This document shows positions 27,492 through 36,171 of a stretch of DNA of 64,000 nt, piece by piece. The notes beneath the pieces are model-generated. The model saw nothing but the letters and a program-made list of their open reading frames with translations, searched no databases and was not told the DNA's origin. The DNA comes from an uncultured Campylobacter sp. (GTDB taxonomy: Bacteria; Campylobacterota; Campylobacteria; Campylobacterales; Campylobacteraceae), in NCBI RefSeq assembly GCF_938030145.1, contig NZ_CALHGM010000008.1, positions 111,694 to 175,693 on the forward strand. The letters are read 5' to 3'. Numbering within the stretch: position 1 is the first letter of the stretch; each line of letters opens with the position of its first letter. A program made the translations under genes and the position numbers.

Positions 27492-28361
27492 TTAAAATAA
27501 ATTTACAAAAATAAAAGCGAAAAACGCAATGCCCAAGTAGCCATTCAGCGTAAAAAACGCACGATCAATCTTGCTAAAATCACTACGTACGATCCTATGC
27601 TCGAAGTACAGGATCGTCGCGCACGCAGCCACGCCTAAATAGGCAAAAAAGCCTAAATTTGCCGCTGCGCAAAACAGTAGCCAAAAAAGCACTGCTACGG
27701 CGTGAAAAATTTTAGAGATAAACATCGAAGCTTCCTTGCCATAAAGCGCAGGGATACTGTAAAGCCCGTTGCTACGGTCAAATTCCATATCTTGAAGCGA
27801 ATACAGCACGTCAAAGCCGCCCACCCAAAACACTACCCCGAGGCATAGCAGCACCGACCACAGCGGAATTCCGCCGCTAACGGCGATCGCCCCCGCAATC
27901 GGCGCAAGCCCCAAGCAAAAGCCCAGCATTAAATGCGCGGTTTCGCTAAAGCGCTTAAAATATGAATACCCACCCAATGCCGCTAAAATCGGCACCGAAA
28001 GCTTAAGCGCCAAAGGATTTATAAACGCCGAAACCGTTATGAAAACCACCGCGTTCGCGATTATGAAAAGCAGTAAATTCCCGCGCCCGATCCGTCCGTC
28101 CACGCTAGGACGCGAAGCGCAGCGCGGATTGGCGCGGTCGATATCCTCGTCCAAGTAACGATTTAGCGCCATTGCGAAGCTTCTCGCGCTTACCGCGCAT
28201 AAAATTCCCAAAAAAAGCAACTTCCAGCCGAACCATACCGAGCCGTTTTGCAGCTTGCTCGCAGTAATCATCGCCGTAAAGATAAACGGCAGCGCAAAAA
28301 CCGAGTGTTTAAAAACTATTAATTCGTTGATGTCGGATAAAATTTCTTTAAATTTAGCCAT
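27492..28361 (-). CDS. mqnP: Menaquinone pathway prenyltransferase MqnP (UbiA family)
   Basis: Integral membrane prenyltransferase of 290 residues. The two Asp-rich sites are NRYLDEDIDRANPR (first) and YSLQDMEFDR (second), on a multi-helix background. In organisms using the futalosine route this UbiA homologue attaches the isoprenoid tail, and MqnA is encoded elsewhere in this window, so MqnP is preferred over UbiA of ubiquinone synthesis. ATG at 28361 is supported by AAGGGG; the 39 extra residues of the longer frame run into the miaA promoter and are rejected. Confidence 0.87.
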   Translation of the reverse strand: MAKFKEILSDINELIVFKHSVFALPFIFTAMITASKLQNGSVWFGWKLLFLGILCAVSARSFAMALNRYLDEDIDRANPRCASRPSVDGRIGRGNLLLFIIANAVVFITVSAFINPLALKLSVPILAALGGYSYFKRFSETAHLMLGFCLGLAPIAGAIAVSGGIPLWSVLLCLGVVFWVGGFDVLYSLQDMEFDRSNGLYSIPALYGKEASMFISKIFHAVAVLFWLLFCAAANLGFFAYLGVAACATILYFEHRIVRSDFSKIDRAFFTLNGYLGIAFFAFIFVNLF

Positions 28362-28457
28362 TTTGCCCCTTATTTTGGGCACCATTGTATCAAAAAAAAG
28401 TAAGAATAGCTCTAAATTTGATATAATTTGAACGAAAAATTTACGGAAGGAAACGCC

Positions 28458-29363
28458 TTGAGCCAAAATCAAAACTCGCACGCAAGCCCGCAGATCGCGA
28501 TCATCGGCACCACAGCAAGCGGCAAAAGCAATCTTGCGCTAAGTATCGCGCGCGAGACCGGCGCCGTGATTTTGAGCCTTGATTCGCTCTGTATTTACCG
28601 GCAGATCAACATCGCAAGCGCCAAGCCAAGCGAAGAGGAGCTACGCGAGATCAGGCACTTCGGCGTAAATTTAATCTATCCAAACGAATACTTCAGCGTC
28701 GGCGAGTTTATCAAAGAATACGCCTACGCGCGGGCTTTTGCAGGGCGTAGCGGCGCGCCTTTGATAATCACGGGCGGCAGCGGGTTTTATCTCAAAGCTA
28801 TGCTAAGCGGGCTGGCGCCGAAGGTTCCCGATTTTAAAAGCGAAATTTCAAACGATGAAATTTACGCCCTAGCGCAGCGGATCGATCCGGAATTTGCCGC
28901 GAAATTTAGCGCGGCGGACAGTTTTCGGTTAAAAAAATGGCTAAGCATCTATAAATTTTGCGGCGAGGCGCCGAGTAAATTTCTGCGCGAAAATACCGCT
29001 CTGCCCGTCATTTCGGATATTAAAATTTTTGAGATCGACGCGCCCAAGCAGTGGCTTGCGCAGCGCATCGAAGCGCGCACGAAGGCGATGTTTGAGCGTG
29101 GGCTTTTAGAGGAGGCGGAGTTTTTATTCGCTCGCTACGGCGCGGAGTGCAGGGCGTTAGGCTGCATCGGGCTAAAGGAGTGCGGGCAGCTTTTGCGCGG
29201 GCAGATCTCGCGGGCGCAGTGCGAGCAGCTCGTAAGTCTGCACACGGTACAGCTTGCAAAGCGCCAGCGCACCTTCAACCGCTCGCAGTTTGCGGATAAA
29301 ATTTCAGCGCCGCTCAAAAGCTTATATTCTGAAATTTTAAAATTTCTTCGCCGCGAGATTTAA
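28458..29363 (+). CDS. miaA: tRNA dimethylallyltransferase MiaA
   Basis: Adds the isopentenyl group to A37 of tRNAs reading UNN codons. The P-loop GTTASGKSN lies near 17-25, the catalytic DSLCIYR follows, then SAKPS and [13 protein letters not shown]. About 301 residues. The start is TTG at 28458 with GGAAGGA six bases upstream; TTG at 28428 lacks a site. It is divergent from mqnP with about 100 bases between. The last bases contain the palindrome GAAATTTTAAAATTTC. Confidence 0.93.
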   Translation: MSQNQNSHASPQIAIIGTTASGKSNLALSIARETGAVILSLDSLCIYRQINIASAKPSEEELREIRHFGVNLIYPNEYFSVGEFIKEYAYARAFAGRSGAPLIITGGSGFYLKAMLSGLAPKVPDFKSEISNDEIYALAQRIDPEFAAKFSAADSFRLKKWLSIYKFCGEAPSKFLRENTALPVISDIKIFEIDAPKQWLAQRIEARTKAMFERGLLEEAEFLFARYGAECRALGCIGLKECGQLLRGQISRAQCEQLVSLHTVQLAKRQRTFNRSQFADKISAPLKSLYSEILKFLRREI

Positions 29364-29510
29364 AATCGAAATTTATCAAAATTTGCGCGTTTGCTAAAAA
29401 ACAACGTAGTAAGGGAGTAAAATTTAGATTTAATTTACCGCGCTGAATCGCGTCTTTAAAATTTTGCGGGTCGCGCCGAGATCTTGTGCGGCGCGAAGCT
29501 CAGGTTAAAT

Positions 29511-30113
29511 TTAATCACCTTCGCAAATATTAAAGCTAAATTTATAGTTATCAAGCCTACTAAAATTTTGATTTTCCGCGCTTGCGTTGCGCTTGAAAAT
29601 AAAGGCGTAGCCGTATTTCTCGAAGTGCTGCGAGCTGTTTTTTAGCCCAACGATGCAAAGCTCGTAAGTGCCGCTTTGCAAGCCAAGCTTGAGCGTGGAA
29701 TTAAATTTTCGCATCTTGCCCGCAGCGCCGCTTTGACACTCATAGCCTAGCTCGAGTTCGCCGCTTTTTAGCGTACCAGCGCGATACTGCAAAGTATCGA
29801 AGCTCGCCAGGATCACGGAGTCGCTTTGCGGGGCGAAATACAGCCTATCGCGCTTGAAAGCTACTTCGTAGCCCGCAGGCGGCGCAAAATCCCCGTCTGT
29901 GCAAACGAAGATCTCATAGCTGCGCACCGTAAGCGGGTAGAAGGGTAAAGCTTTAGCACCCTTTACGGCGTCATAAAACAGCTGCTTGTGCGCGTCCCAG
30001 CAGCTTAGAAGCTTTTTTGCTCTGCATTTTCGCTCCTTTAAAAACTCACTCAAATCGCGCACATCAAGCAGCGCAAAACCGTAGGCGTCAGCACTTAGCT
30101 CGCCCAAAAACAT
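29511..30113 (-). CDS. Hypothetical protein, unknown
   Basis: About 200 residues, no signal peptide or membrane helix. The N-terminal part has alternating charged and hydrophobic segments; the C-terminal half is beta-rich (SVILASFDTLQYRAG, SGTYELCIVGLKN). I do not recognise a family. ATG at 30113 is chosen because AAGGAG lies four bases upstream. It sits 54 bases downstream-facing of nuoN start-side spacing, on the same strand as nuo, so it could be a last cistron of that operon. Confidence 0.6.
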   Translation of the reverse strand: MFLGELSADAYGFALLDVRDLSEFLKERKCRAKKLLSCWDAHKQLFYDAVKGAKALPFYPLTVRSYEIFVCTDGDFAPPAGYEVAFKRDRLYFAPQSDSVILASFDTLQYRAGTLKSGELELGYECQSGAAGKMRKFNSTLKLGLQSGTYELCIVGLKNSSQHFEKYGYAFIFKRNASAENQNFSRLDNYKFSFNICEGD

Positions 30114-30167
30114 ATCTCTCCTTGCCAGCAAAGCGCGATGGGTTCAATTCGCGCTTAAAATTTTAGC

Positions 30168-31952
30168 TCAATACCCGCTTAAAAAGACGAAATTATTTAC
30201 CGCGCCGGTTAGGAATTTTACCAAAAACGGCGCCAGCACGCACGCCACGCTAGCTATCACGACGGCGAATTTTATCTGCACCGAGACCGCGCTCAGCGAG
30301 CCGTCAAGCTCCGCGTCCTTTCGCGGCTCGTGCAAAAACATACGCACGATGAGGCGCAGATAGTAATACAGTGCGAGCGCGCTATTTACCGCCATGATGA
30401 CGGCGAGGGCGAAGTAGCCCGAATTGACCGCTGCGCTTAGCAGATACATCTTGCCCCAAAACACGCTAAACGGCGGAATGCCCGCAAGCGAGAGCATAAA
30501 GATCGCCGCGCATAGCGCAAAGAGCGGATGGGTGCGGATCAGACCGTCAAATTTCTCAAACGGATGCTCGAAGCGAGCCGCGAACTTGGAGCTTTGCTCG
30601 CAAATTTTGGCGCCGGGCTCGCAAGTTTTAGTGCCGAAAAGGCTCGCTTCCACGCCGGGCTCAGTCGCTTTCAAATTTGACCCGCCTGCTTTAGAATTTT
30701 GCTCGGTCGTTTTAAAATTTTGCTCGGCGCAGACTGAATCTTGCCCGCTTGAGCCTAAATTTAACTTGCCGGCAAAGCTCGGCTCGCGATTTTGCGAAAA
30801 AGCGGGCTTTGGGTTTGAGATAGAGCTCTCGCTCCCCTCGCCGTTTACGTTTAAATTTAAAGCCGGACTTTGGGTTTTAAATTTTAAATTTAACGAGCGC
30901 GCACGCCTTTGCCGCACGCACCAGATGAAGGCAAACGCGCCGAGATTTGCCGAGGCATATAGGATCCAGTAGGTGAGAAGTGCGGCGTTTGCCTGCGTCG
31001 AGCCGATCACGATCGCGCAGAGCACGAAGCCTGCGTGCGAAATGGAGCTGAAAGCCAGCATCCGCTTGACGTCGCGCTGTACGAGCGCCATGAGGTTCGC
31101 TAAGCTCATCGTAAGCACCGCTACGGCGTAGAGCACGATGTTTAGCCACTGCACGCCGATGCTTTGCAGCGCTTCAAATAGCCTGATCGCCACGACAAAG
31201 CCCGCGATCTTGGGCACGACGGACAAAAAGCCCGCCATAGCGGAGCTCGCGCCCTCGTAAACGTCGGGCGTCCAGGTGTGAAACGGGATCAGCGAGAGCT
31301 TAAATCCTATCGAGACGATCATAAACGAGCAGGCGGCGAAAAGTAGGACGCTGGTTTGTAAATTTGAACTCTTGGCGATCTGCGCGATATTTGAAATTTC
31401 CATAGAGCCGGTCGATAGAAAAAACATCGCCGCGCCGAATGCGAAAAAGCCCGATGCCAGCGCGCCCATTATGAAGTATTTTAGCGCCGCTTCGACCGAT
31501 CTGGCGCGGTTGTGAAGCGCGATTAGCGTATAAAGCGCCAGCGAGCCTGTCTCAAGCCCAACGAGGATCATCATTAAGCTTTCGCTCGCGACCATAAACT
31601 CATACCCCACGAGCACGAATAAAAACAGCACGAAAAACTCCGCCGTGTGGTACTCGTGCGCGCTTCTTGCGCCCAAAGATAGAAATATGAAAAATATCGA
31701 GCCTGCGAGCATGATAAGCATCGATAGCGTCGCGATTCCGTCCACCAGCATCACGTCGAAAAGCCCGCGTATGCCGCTGTTGTATCCAAAAACGAGCCCA
31801 AAGCCCAGCGCCAGCGCCAGTATCGTGATGACGGCGTAAAATTTATACGATAACGTGCGCGCAAAAAGCGAAACCGCGAGCATCAGCAGGGCAAATCCTC
31901 CGAGTATCGCCATAGGCGCGATCGAGGCTAAATTTAAAAGATTATTTTGCAT
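30168..31952 (-). CDS. nuoN: NADH-quinone oxidoreductase subunit N with expanded loop
   Basis: Antiporter-like membrane subunit of complex I. Conserved pieces are VGLETGSLALYTL, ALKYFIMGALASGF, the FKLSLIPFHTWTPDVYEG proton-channel segment, and MLSLAGIPPFSVFWGK. At about 348-463 the loop before FDGLIRTHPLFAL, normally around 20 residues, is replaced by about 115 residues rich in Asn, Ser, Lys, Glu and Gly (ESSISNPKP, TTEQNSKAGGSN). That brings the length to 594 where about 480-500 is usual. The insert lies on a cytoplasm-facing loop by homology, so assembly may tolerate it. It overlaps nuoM by 11 bases. Confidence 0.93.
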   Translation of the reverse strand: MQNNLLNLASIAPMAILGGFALLMLAVSLFARTLSYKFYAVITILALALGFGLVFGYNSGIRGLFDVMLVDGIATLSMLIMLAGSIFFIFLSLGARSAHEYHTAEFFVLFLFVLVGYEFMVASESLMMILVGLETGSLALYTLIALHNRARSVEAALKYFIMGALASGFFAFGAAMFFLSTGSMEISNIAQIAKSSNLQTSVLLFAACSFMIVSIGFKLSLIPFHTWTPDVYEGASSAMAGFLSVVPKIAGFVVAIRLFEALQSIGVQWLNIVLYAVAVLTMSLANLMALVQRDVKRMLAFSSISHAGFVLCAIVIGSTQANAALLTYWILYASANLGAFAFIWCVRQRRARSLNLKFKTQSPALNLNVNGEGSESSISNPKPAFSQNREPSFAGKLNLGSSGQDSVCAEQNFKTTEQNSKAGGSNLKATEPGVEASLFGTKTCEPGAKICEQSSKFAARFEHPFEKFDGLIRTHPLFALCAAIFMLSLAGIPPFSVFWGKMYLLSAAVNSGYFALAVIMAVNSALALYYYLRLIVRMFLHEPRKDAELDGSLSAVSVQIKFAVVIASVACVLAPFLVKFLTGAVNNFVFLSGY

Positions 31953-33471
31953 CGCTTCTTACCTTAAAATTTGCTTTTTCCATATAGGCGCGAGTCGCGG
32001 TCTGAGAGGCTTTGTTAAACATCAGCTCAAGGATTTGCGTCACACTAGGCTCGATGCTCTTTAACATCAGATTCGGCGCGACGCCCAGCACTACCACCAA
32101 CACGCAGATCGGGATGATAGAGCAAAGCTCGGTTCTGTTTAGATCTCTTAGCTTTTTATTCTCATCATGCACGAGAGCGCCGAAGAAGGTCTTTTTATAA
32201 AGATTCATCGAATAGATCGCGCCCATTATGATGCCGAGTCCGCCCAAAAGCGCGTAGCTAAAGCTTATTTTAAAAATCCCCGCAAGGCTTAGGAATTCTC
32301 CCACGAAGCCGATCGTAAGCGGAAGGCCTATCGAGCCTAGTAGCACGACGCAAAAACAAAACGCATAAAGCGGCATCACCCGCGCAAGCCCGCCGAACTC
32401 GCCAAAAAGCTTCGTGTGCTTGCGGTCGTACAAAAAGCCTACGAGCATAAAGAGCCCTCCGCTTACGATACCGTGGCTTATCATCAAAAATACCGCGCCG
32501 CTCATTCCTTCGCGGCTCATTGAAAAAATTCCAAGCATTATGACGCCCATATGCGCGATCGAGCTATACGCGATTACCTGTTTGATGTCCTTTTGCGCAA
32601 AGGCGATGAAACTCGCGTAGATGATCATAACGATCGCTACGACGCACATTATCCCGCTAAAATAGACGCTCGCATCCGGAAACAGCGGCAGCGAAAATCG
32701 CACGAAGCCGTATGTGCCCATCTTAAGAAGCACCGCGGCAAGCAGAACCGAGCCTATCGTAGGAGCCTGCCCGTGCGCGTACGGCAGCCAGGTATGAAAA
32801 GGAAAGCAAGGCGTCTTGATCGCAAAAGCTACCGAAAATGCCAAAAACAGAGGAATTTGCGTGCTAAGCGGTAGCGACAAGCTCTGCCAGTTTAGGATAT
32901 TAAAGCTATACTCGCCCGTAGCCTCGTGATAGAAATAGCTCATCGCTACGAGTCCTACGAGCAGAAACATCGAACCTAGAAAGGTGTAGATGAAAAATTT
33001 CACGGCAGCGTAAATTCTTTTGCCGCTGCCCCACGCGCCGATGATGTAGAGCATCGGAATGAGCGAAAGCTCCCAAAATATGTAAAACAAAATCGCATCC
33101 AGCGCCACGAAAACGCCCACCATCGTCATCTCTAAAAACAGAATGCAGATGATTAAATTTTTGGCGCGCTCTTTAATGCTTAGACTAAGCAGCGCCAAAA
33201 ATGTAACCAGCGTGCTTAGGATCACTAAAAACAGCGAAATTCCGTCCACGCCGATGAAGTAGTTGATGCCGTATTCGCTTATGAAAGGGTGCAGCACGCT
33301 AAACGCGATGCCGTCCACCGGCTCGTAGAGTATCCACAAAACAAGCGAGAGCACGAACTCTATAAAGCTCATCGTAACGGCGTAGGTCTTAATGCTCGCT
33401 TCGTCGATCAAAAAGCCCAAAACCGCAGCTACCGCCGGAAAAAATATAACCAAACTTAAAAAGTATTCCAT
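31942..33471 (-). CDS. nuoM: NADH-quinone oxidoreductase subunit M
   Basis: Second antiporter-like subunit of complex I, about 509 residues. Typical segments are YFIGVDGISLFLVILST, FEIFWELSLIPMY-like FYIFWELSLIPMLYIIG with the essential Glu, KTPCFPFHTWLPYAHGQAPT with the essential Lys/His, and SSIAHMGVI. The start is ATG at 33471 (MEYFLSLV), since the six residues before it lack a ribosome site. It overlaps both neighbours slightly. Confidence 0.96.
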   Translation of the reverse strand: MEYFLSLVIFFPAVAAVLGFLIDEASIKTYAVTMSFIEFVLSLVLWILYEPVDGIAFSVLHPFISEYGINYFIGVDGISLFLVILSTLVTFLALLSLSIKERAKNLIICILFLEMTMVGVFVALDAILFYIFWELSLIPMLYIIGAWGSGKRIYAAVKFFIYTFLGSMFLLVGLVAMSYFYHEATGEYSFNILNWQSLSLPLSTQIPLFLAFSVAFAIKTPCFPFHTWLPYAHGQAPTIGSVLLAAVLLKMGTYGFVRFSLPLFPDASVYFSGIMCVVAIVMIIYASFIAFAQKDIKQVIAYSSIAHMGVIMLGIFSMSREGMSGAVFLMISHGIVSGGLFMLVGFLYDRKHTKLFGEFGGLARVMPLYAFCFCVVLLGSIGLPLTIGFVGEFLSLAGIFKISFSYALLGGLGIIMGAIYSMNLYKKTFFGALVHDENKKLRDLNRTELCSIIPICVLVVVLGVAPNLMLKSIEPSVTQILELMFNKASQTATRAYMEKANFKVRSDAK

Positions 33472-33478
33472 GCCCACC

Positions 33479-35326
33479 TCACAGCGCAAACGCCAAAATC
33501 AGCAAAATGAAAGATCCCAAAACCATCCACCTTAAATTTGCGCTCAAATCTCCGCTATTGCTTACGCGATCCGCTCCTTCGCCGCTTTTTACCGCGATGC
33601 GAGCGATCAGATCGACGCTGGCGTCTATGATCGCGCCGTCGCATTTAGCGCAGATTTCGCTAAGCTTAGCGTATCCGCGCACGATCACGCGCTCGTAAAT
33701 TCGCGGGATAAAATACTGCGCGATCAAAATTTTATAAAATTTGCAGTTCTTTAAATTTTGGCTAAATTTACCCTTGCCGTATGTCCAAATCGTTCCGATC
33801 GCTACCGCGCTTATCATCGCTAGCGTTAGAGCGATCAAAATTACCTCTACGCCGTGCGGGATCGAAGCTTTAAAGCCCGGAAGTATGCTAAGCACGAATT
33901 CCGCGAAATCGTGCTCGAAAAAGCCCGCTATCACCGCAGGCACGGCTAACACGCCCATCGCGATGAGAGCGAAGCCTTTCGCCTCGTGCGGATGGTGGGT
34001 AAATTTTTGCTTGCCGAAAAACACGAGCATTATTAGACGCACGCTGTAAAATGTCGTCATCGCAGCGCCCGCAAACAGCAGCGCCCAGATAAAATACGCG
34101 TCCGCGCTCCACGCCGCTTCTAAAATTTTATCTTTTGAGAAAAAGCCCGCGAACGGATAAAATCCGCAAAGCGCAAGCGAGCCTATACACATTAAAATTG
34201 CCGTAGGTCGCATAAACTTATATAATCCGCCCATATTTTGGATGTTTAGATCGTCCTTCATCGCGTGCATTACATTGCCTGCGCCCAAAAATAGAAGCGC
34301 TTTGAAAAACGCATGCGTCGCTAGATGAAATAGCGCGATCCAATACGCCCCGAGCCCCGCAGCTACAAACATATAGCCAAGCTGCGAGAGCGTAGAATAG
34401 GCGATGATTTTTTTAAGATCGTTATGAATCAGCGCCATCGACGCCGCAAAAACCGCCACGAAAGCGCCTAGGCAAACGATAAAGCCGCTTACTTCTGGCG
34501 CGAGCGCGAAAATAGCGTTTGCGCGGATCACAAGATAAACGCCCGCCGTAACCATCGTCGCTGCGTGAATGAGCGCAGACACGGGCGTCGGACCCGCCAT
34601 CGCGTCGGCAAGCCAGGTATGGAATGGAAACTGCGCGCTTTTGCCCATCGCACCGATAAATAAAAGCGTGGCGATCAGAGTTAAAATTTCAGGCTCCAAG
34701 CCCGCCGCGTTCGCAAATACTACCTCGTAGCGCAACGAGCCGAAATTTAAATATATTAGAAAAATTCCAAGCAACATCCCAAGATCTGCGATGCGGTTCA
34801 TTATGAAAGCTTCATTGGCGCACCAGCTGTAATTGCTCCTATCATACCAAAAGCCTATTAGCAGCCACGAGCAGAGTCCGACCCCCTCCCAGCCGATGAA
34901 AAGTCCTAAAAAATTATCGCTCGTTACCAAAACCAGCATCGAAAAAACGAAAAGCCCCAGGAAGCTGAAAAATTTAGCGAAGTTTTCATCATCCCACATA
35001 TAGTAGATCGAATACACGTGCACGACGCTGGAAACGATGCCTACGACTACCATCATCACCGCACTTACACTATCTATGAGAAAGCTAAATTTTGCGTCCA
35101 AAAATCCGGTGCTTATGAAATCGGCTAAGCTTACGCTGATTAGGCGGTTGTCAGAGACGAGCTCCATCAAAGCAAGCGATGCGATAGTACTTAAAATCAC
35201 CAGCGCTGAGCAGACTACGCCAATAAACATCTTATCTTTGGCGCGAATGAAAACGCCTGCGAAGATCGCCGAGGCAAGCGGTGCAAAAAGGGCGATTAAA
35301 AGCCATACAAAAACGGTATCAAGCAT
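33479..35326 (-). CDS. nuoL: NADH-quinone oxidoreductase subunit L
   Basis: Largest antiporter-like subunit, 615 residues. Seen are FSFLIDSVSAVMMVVVG, LFIGWEGVGLCSWLLIGFW, the channel KSAQFPFHTWLADAMAGPTPVSALIHAATMVTAGVY region (named by its ends), and the FYPFAGFFSKDKILE box. The C-terminus carries the long lateral helix region and a final membrane anchor (VLGSFILLILAFAL). The C-terminal soluble stretch is a little longer than in E. coli. It overlaps nuoK by eight bases. Confidence 0.96.
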   Translation of the reverse strand: MLDTVFVWLLIALFAPLASAIFAGVFIRAKDKMFIGVVCSALVILSTIASLALMELVSDNRLISVSLADFISTGFLDAKFSFLIDSVSAVMMVVVGIVSSVVHVYSIYYMWDDENFAKFFSFLGLFVFSMLVLVTSDNFLGLFIGWEGVGLCSWLLIGFWYDRSNYSWCANEAFIMNRIADLGMLLGIFLIYLNFGSLRYEVVFANAAGLEPEILTLIATLLFIGAMGKSAQFPFHTWLADAMAGPTPVSALIHAATMVTAGVYLVIRANAIFALAPEVSGFIVCLGAFVAVFAASMALIHNDLKKIIAYSTLSQLGYMFVAAGLGAYWIALFHLATHAFFKALLFLGAGNVMHAMKDDLNIQNMGGLYKFMRPTAILMCIGSLALCGFYPFAGFFSKDKILEAAWSADAYFIWALLFAGAAMTTFYSVRLIMLVFFGKQKFTHHPHEAKGFALIAMGVLAVPAVIAGFFEHDFAEFVLSILPGFKASIPHGVEVILIALTLAMISAVAIGTIWTYGKGKFSQNLKNCKFYKILIAQYFIPRIYERVIVRGYAKLSEICAKCDGAIIDASVDLIARIAVKSGEGADRVSNSGDLSANLRWMVLGSFILLILAFAL

Positions 35327-35642
35327 CCGGCCCGTCCTTAGAAGGATTTTTAAAATTTACGAAGCTGTCAAGTTCGATGCTGCCCGTTTTCTTATACCAC
35401 AAGATGAGCAGCCCAAGCCCCACGGCCATCTCGCTCGCGGCGATCGCGACGATGAAAAGCGCAAAAATTTCGCCGTTTATGTTGTCGTAAAATTTCGCCA
35501 CGGCGACGAGGGCTAAATTTGCGGCGTTTAATAAAATTTCGCTCGAAAAAAAGAGCATGATCAAATTTCTTCGCTTCATCATACCCGCAAGCCCGAGCCC
35601 AAACATCATCGCAGCGACGATCAGATAGTGATTTAGACCCAT
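35319..35642 (-). CDS. nuoK: NADH-quinone oxidoreductase subunit K
   Basis: Three-helix membrane subunit, 107 residues, starting MGLNHYLIVAAMMFGLG. The conserved membrane Glu residues are seen in FFSSEILLNAANLALVA and IVAIAASEMAVGLGLLI, which are part of the proton path. It lies one base from nuoJ and overlaps nuoL. Confidence 0.96.
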   Translation of the reverse strand: MGLNHYLIVAAMMFGLGLAGMMKRRNLIMLFFSSEILLNAANLALVAVAKFYDNINGEIFALFIVAIAASEMAVGLGLLILWYKKTGSIELDSFVNFKNPSKDGPDA

Positions 35643-35643
35643 T

Positions 35644-36171
35644 TTACCCCTCGCTCTCTTCGTATGTCAGGCTCGCGTCCATCTGCTTATGCGCAAGCAC
35701 GATAGCGCAGATCATCGCCACGAGCAGCATCACGGCGGCAAGCTCGAAAATCGCCAGATATTTCGTAAAGATAATCATCCCAAGCGCCTCGGTATCGTCG
35801 GTGTTTAAAATTTTAAGCGTTTCTACGTTGTTTGCGACCACCGCGCCGAGCACGATAATCACGAGCAAAAATGCAATCACGCCGCTAAGCGCAAAAAATA
35901 GCCTTGCCCCCTTTTTCGGCTCGCTTACGTTTTTATCCGCGCCCAAAAACATCAGCGCAAAGCCGTAAAGCACGATCACGGCGCCAGTGTAGACTATGAT
36001 CTGCACTACGCCCAAAAACTCCGCATCCAGCAAAAAGAAAAATCCGCTCATAAAGACCATGCCGCCGGCCAGCGCGCTAAGGGCGTAAAGGACGTTTTTG
36101 CTAAAAACGCTGATACCGAAAAGCGCCAGGCAAATCGCGCTGAAAAAATAAAATGCAAGCGTTTGTATCAT
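35644..36171 (-). CDS. nuoJ: NADH-quinone oxidoreductase subunit J
   Basis: Five-helix membrane subunit of complex I, 175 residues. GVVQIIVYTGAVIVLYGFALMFLG carries the conserved Tyr/Gly segment of helix 3 (quoted in part: VQIIVYTGAVIVLYGF). ATG at 36171 overlaps the nuoI stop by four bases. Length is normal. Confidence 0.95.
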   Translation of the reverse strand: MIQTLAFYFFSAICLALFGISVFSKNVLYALSALAGGMVFMSGFFFLLDAEFLGVVQIIVYTGAVIVLYGFALMFLGADKNVSEPKKGARLFFALSGVIAFLLVIIVLGAVVANNVETLKILNTDDTEALGMIIFTKYLAIFELAAVMLLVAMICAIVLAHKQMDASLTYEESEG

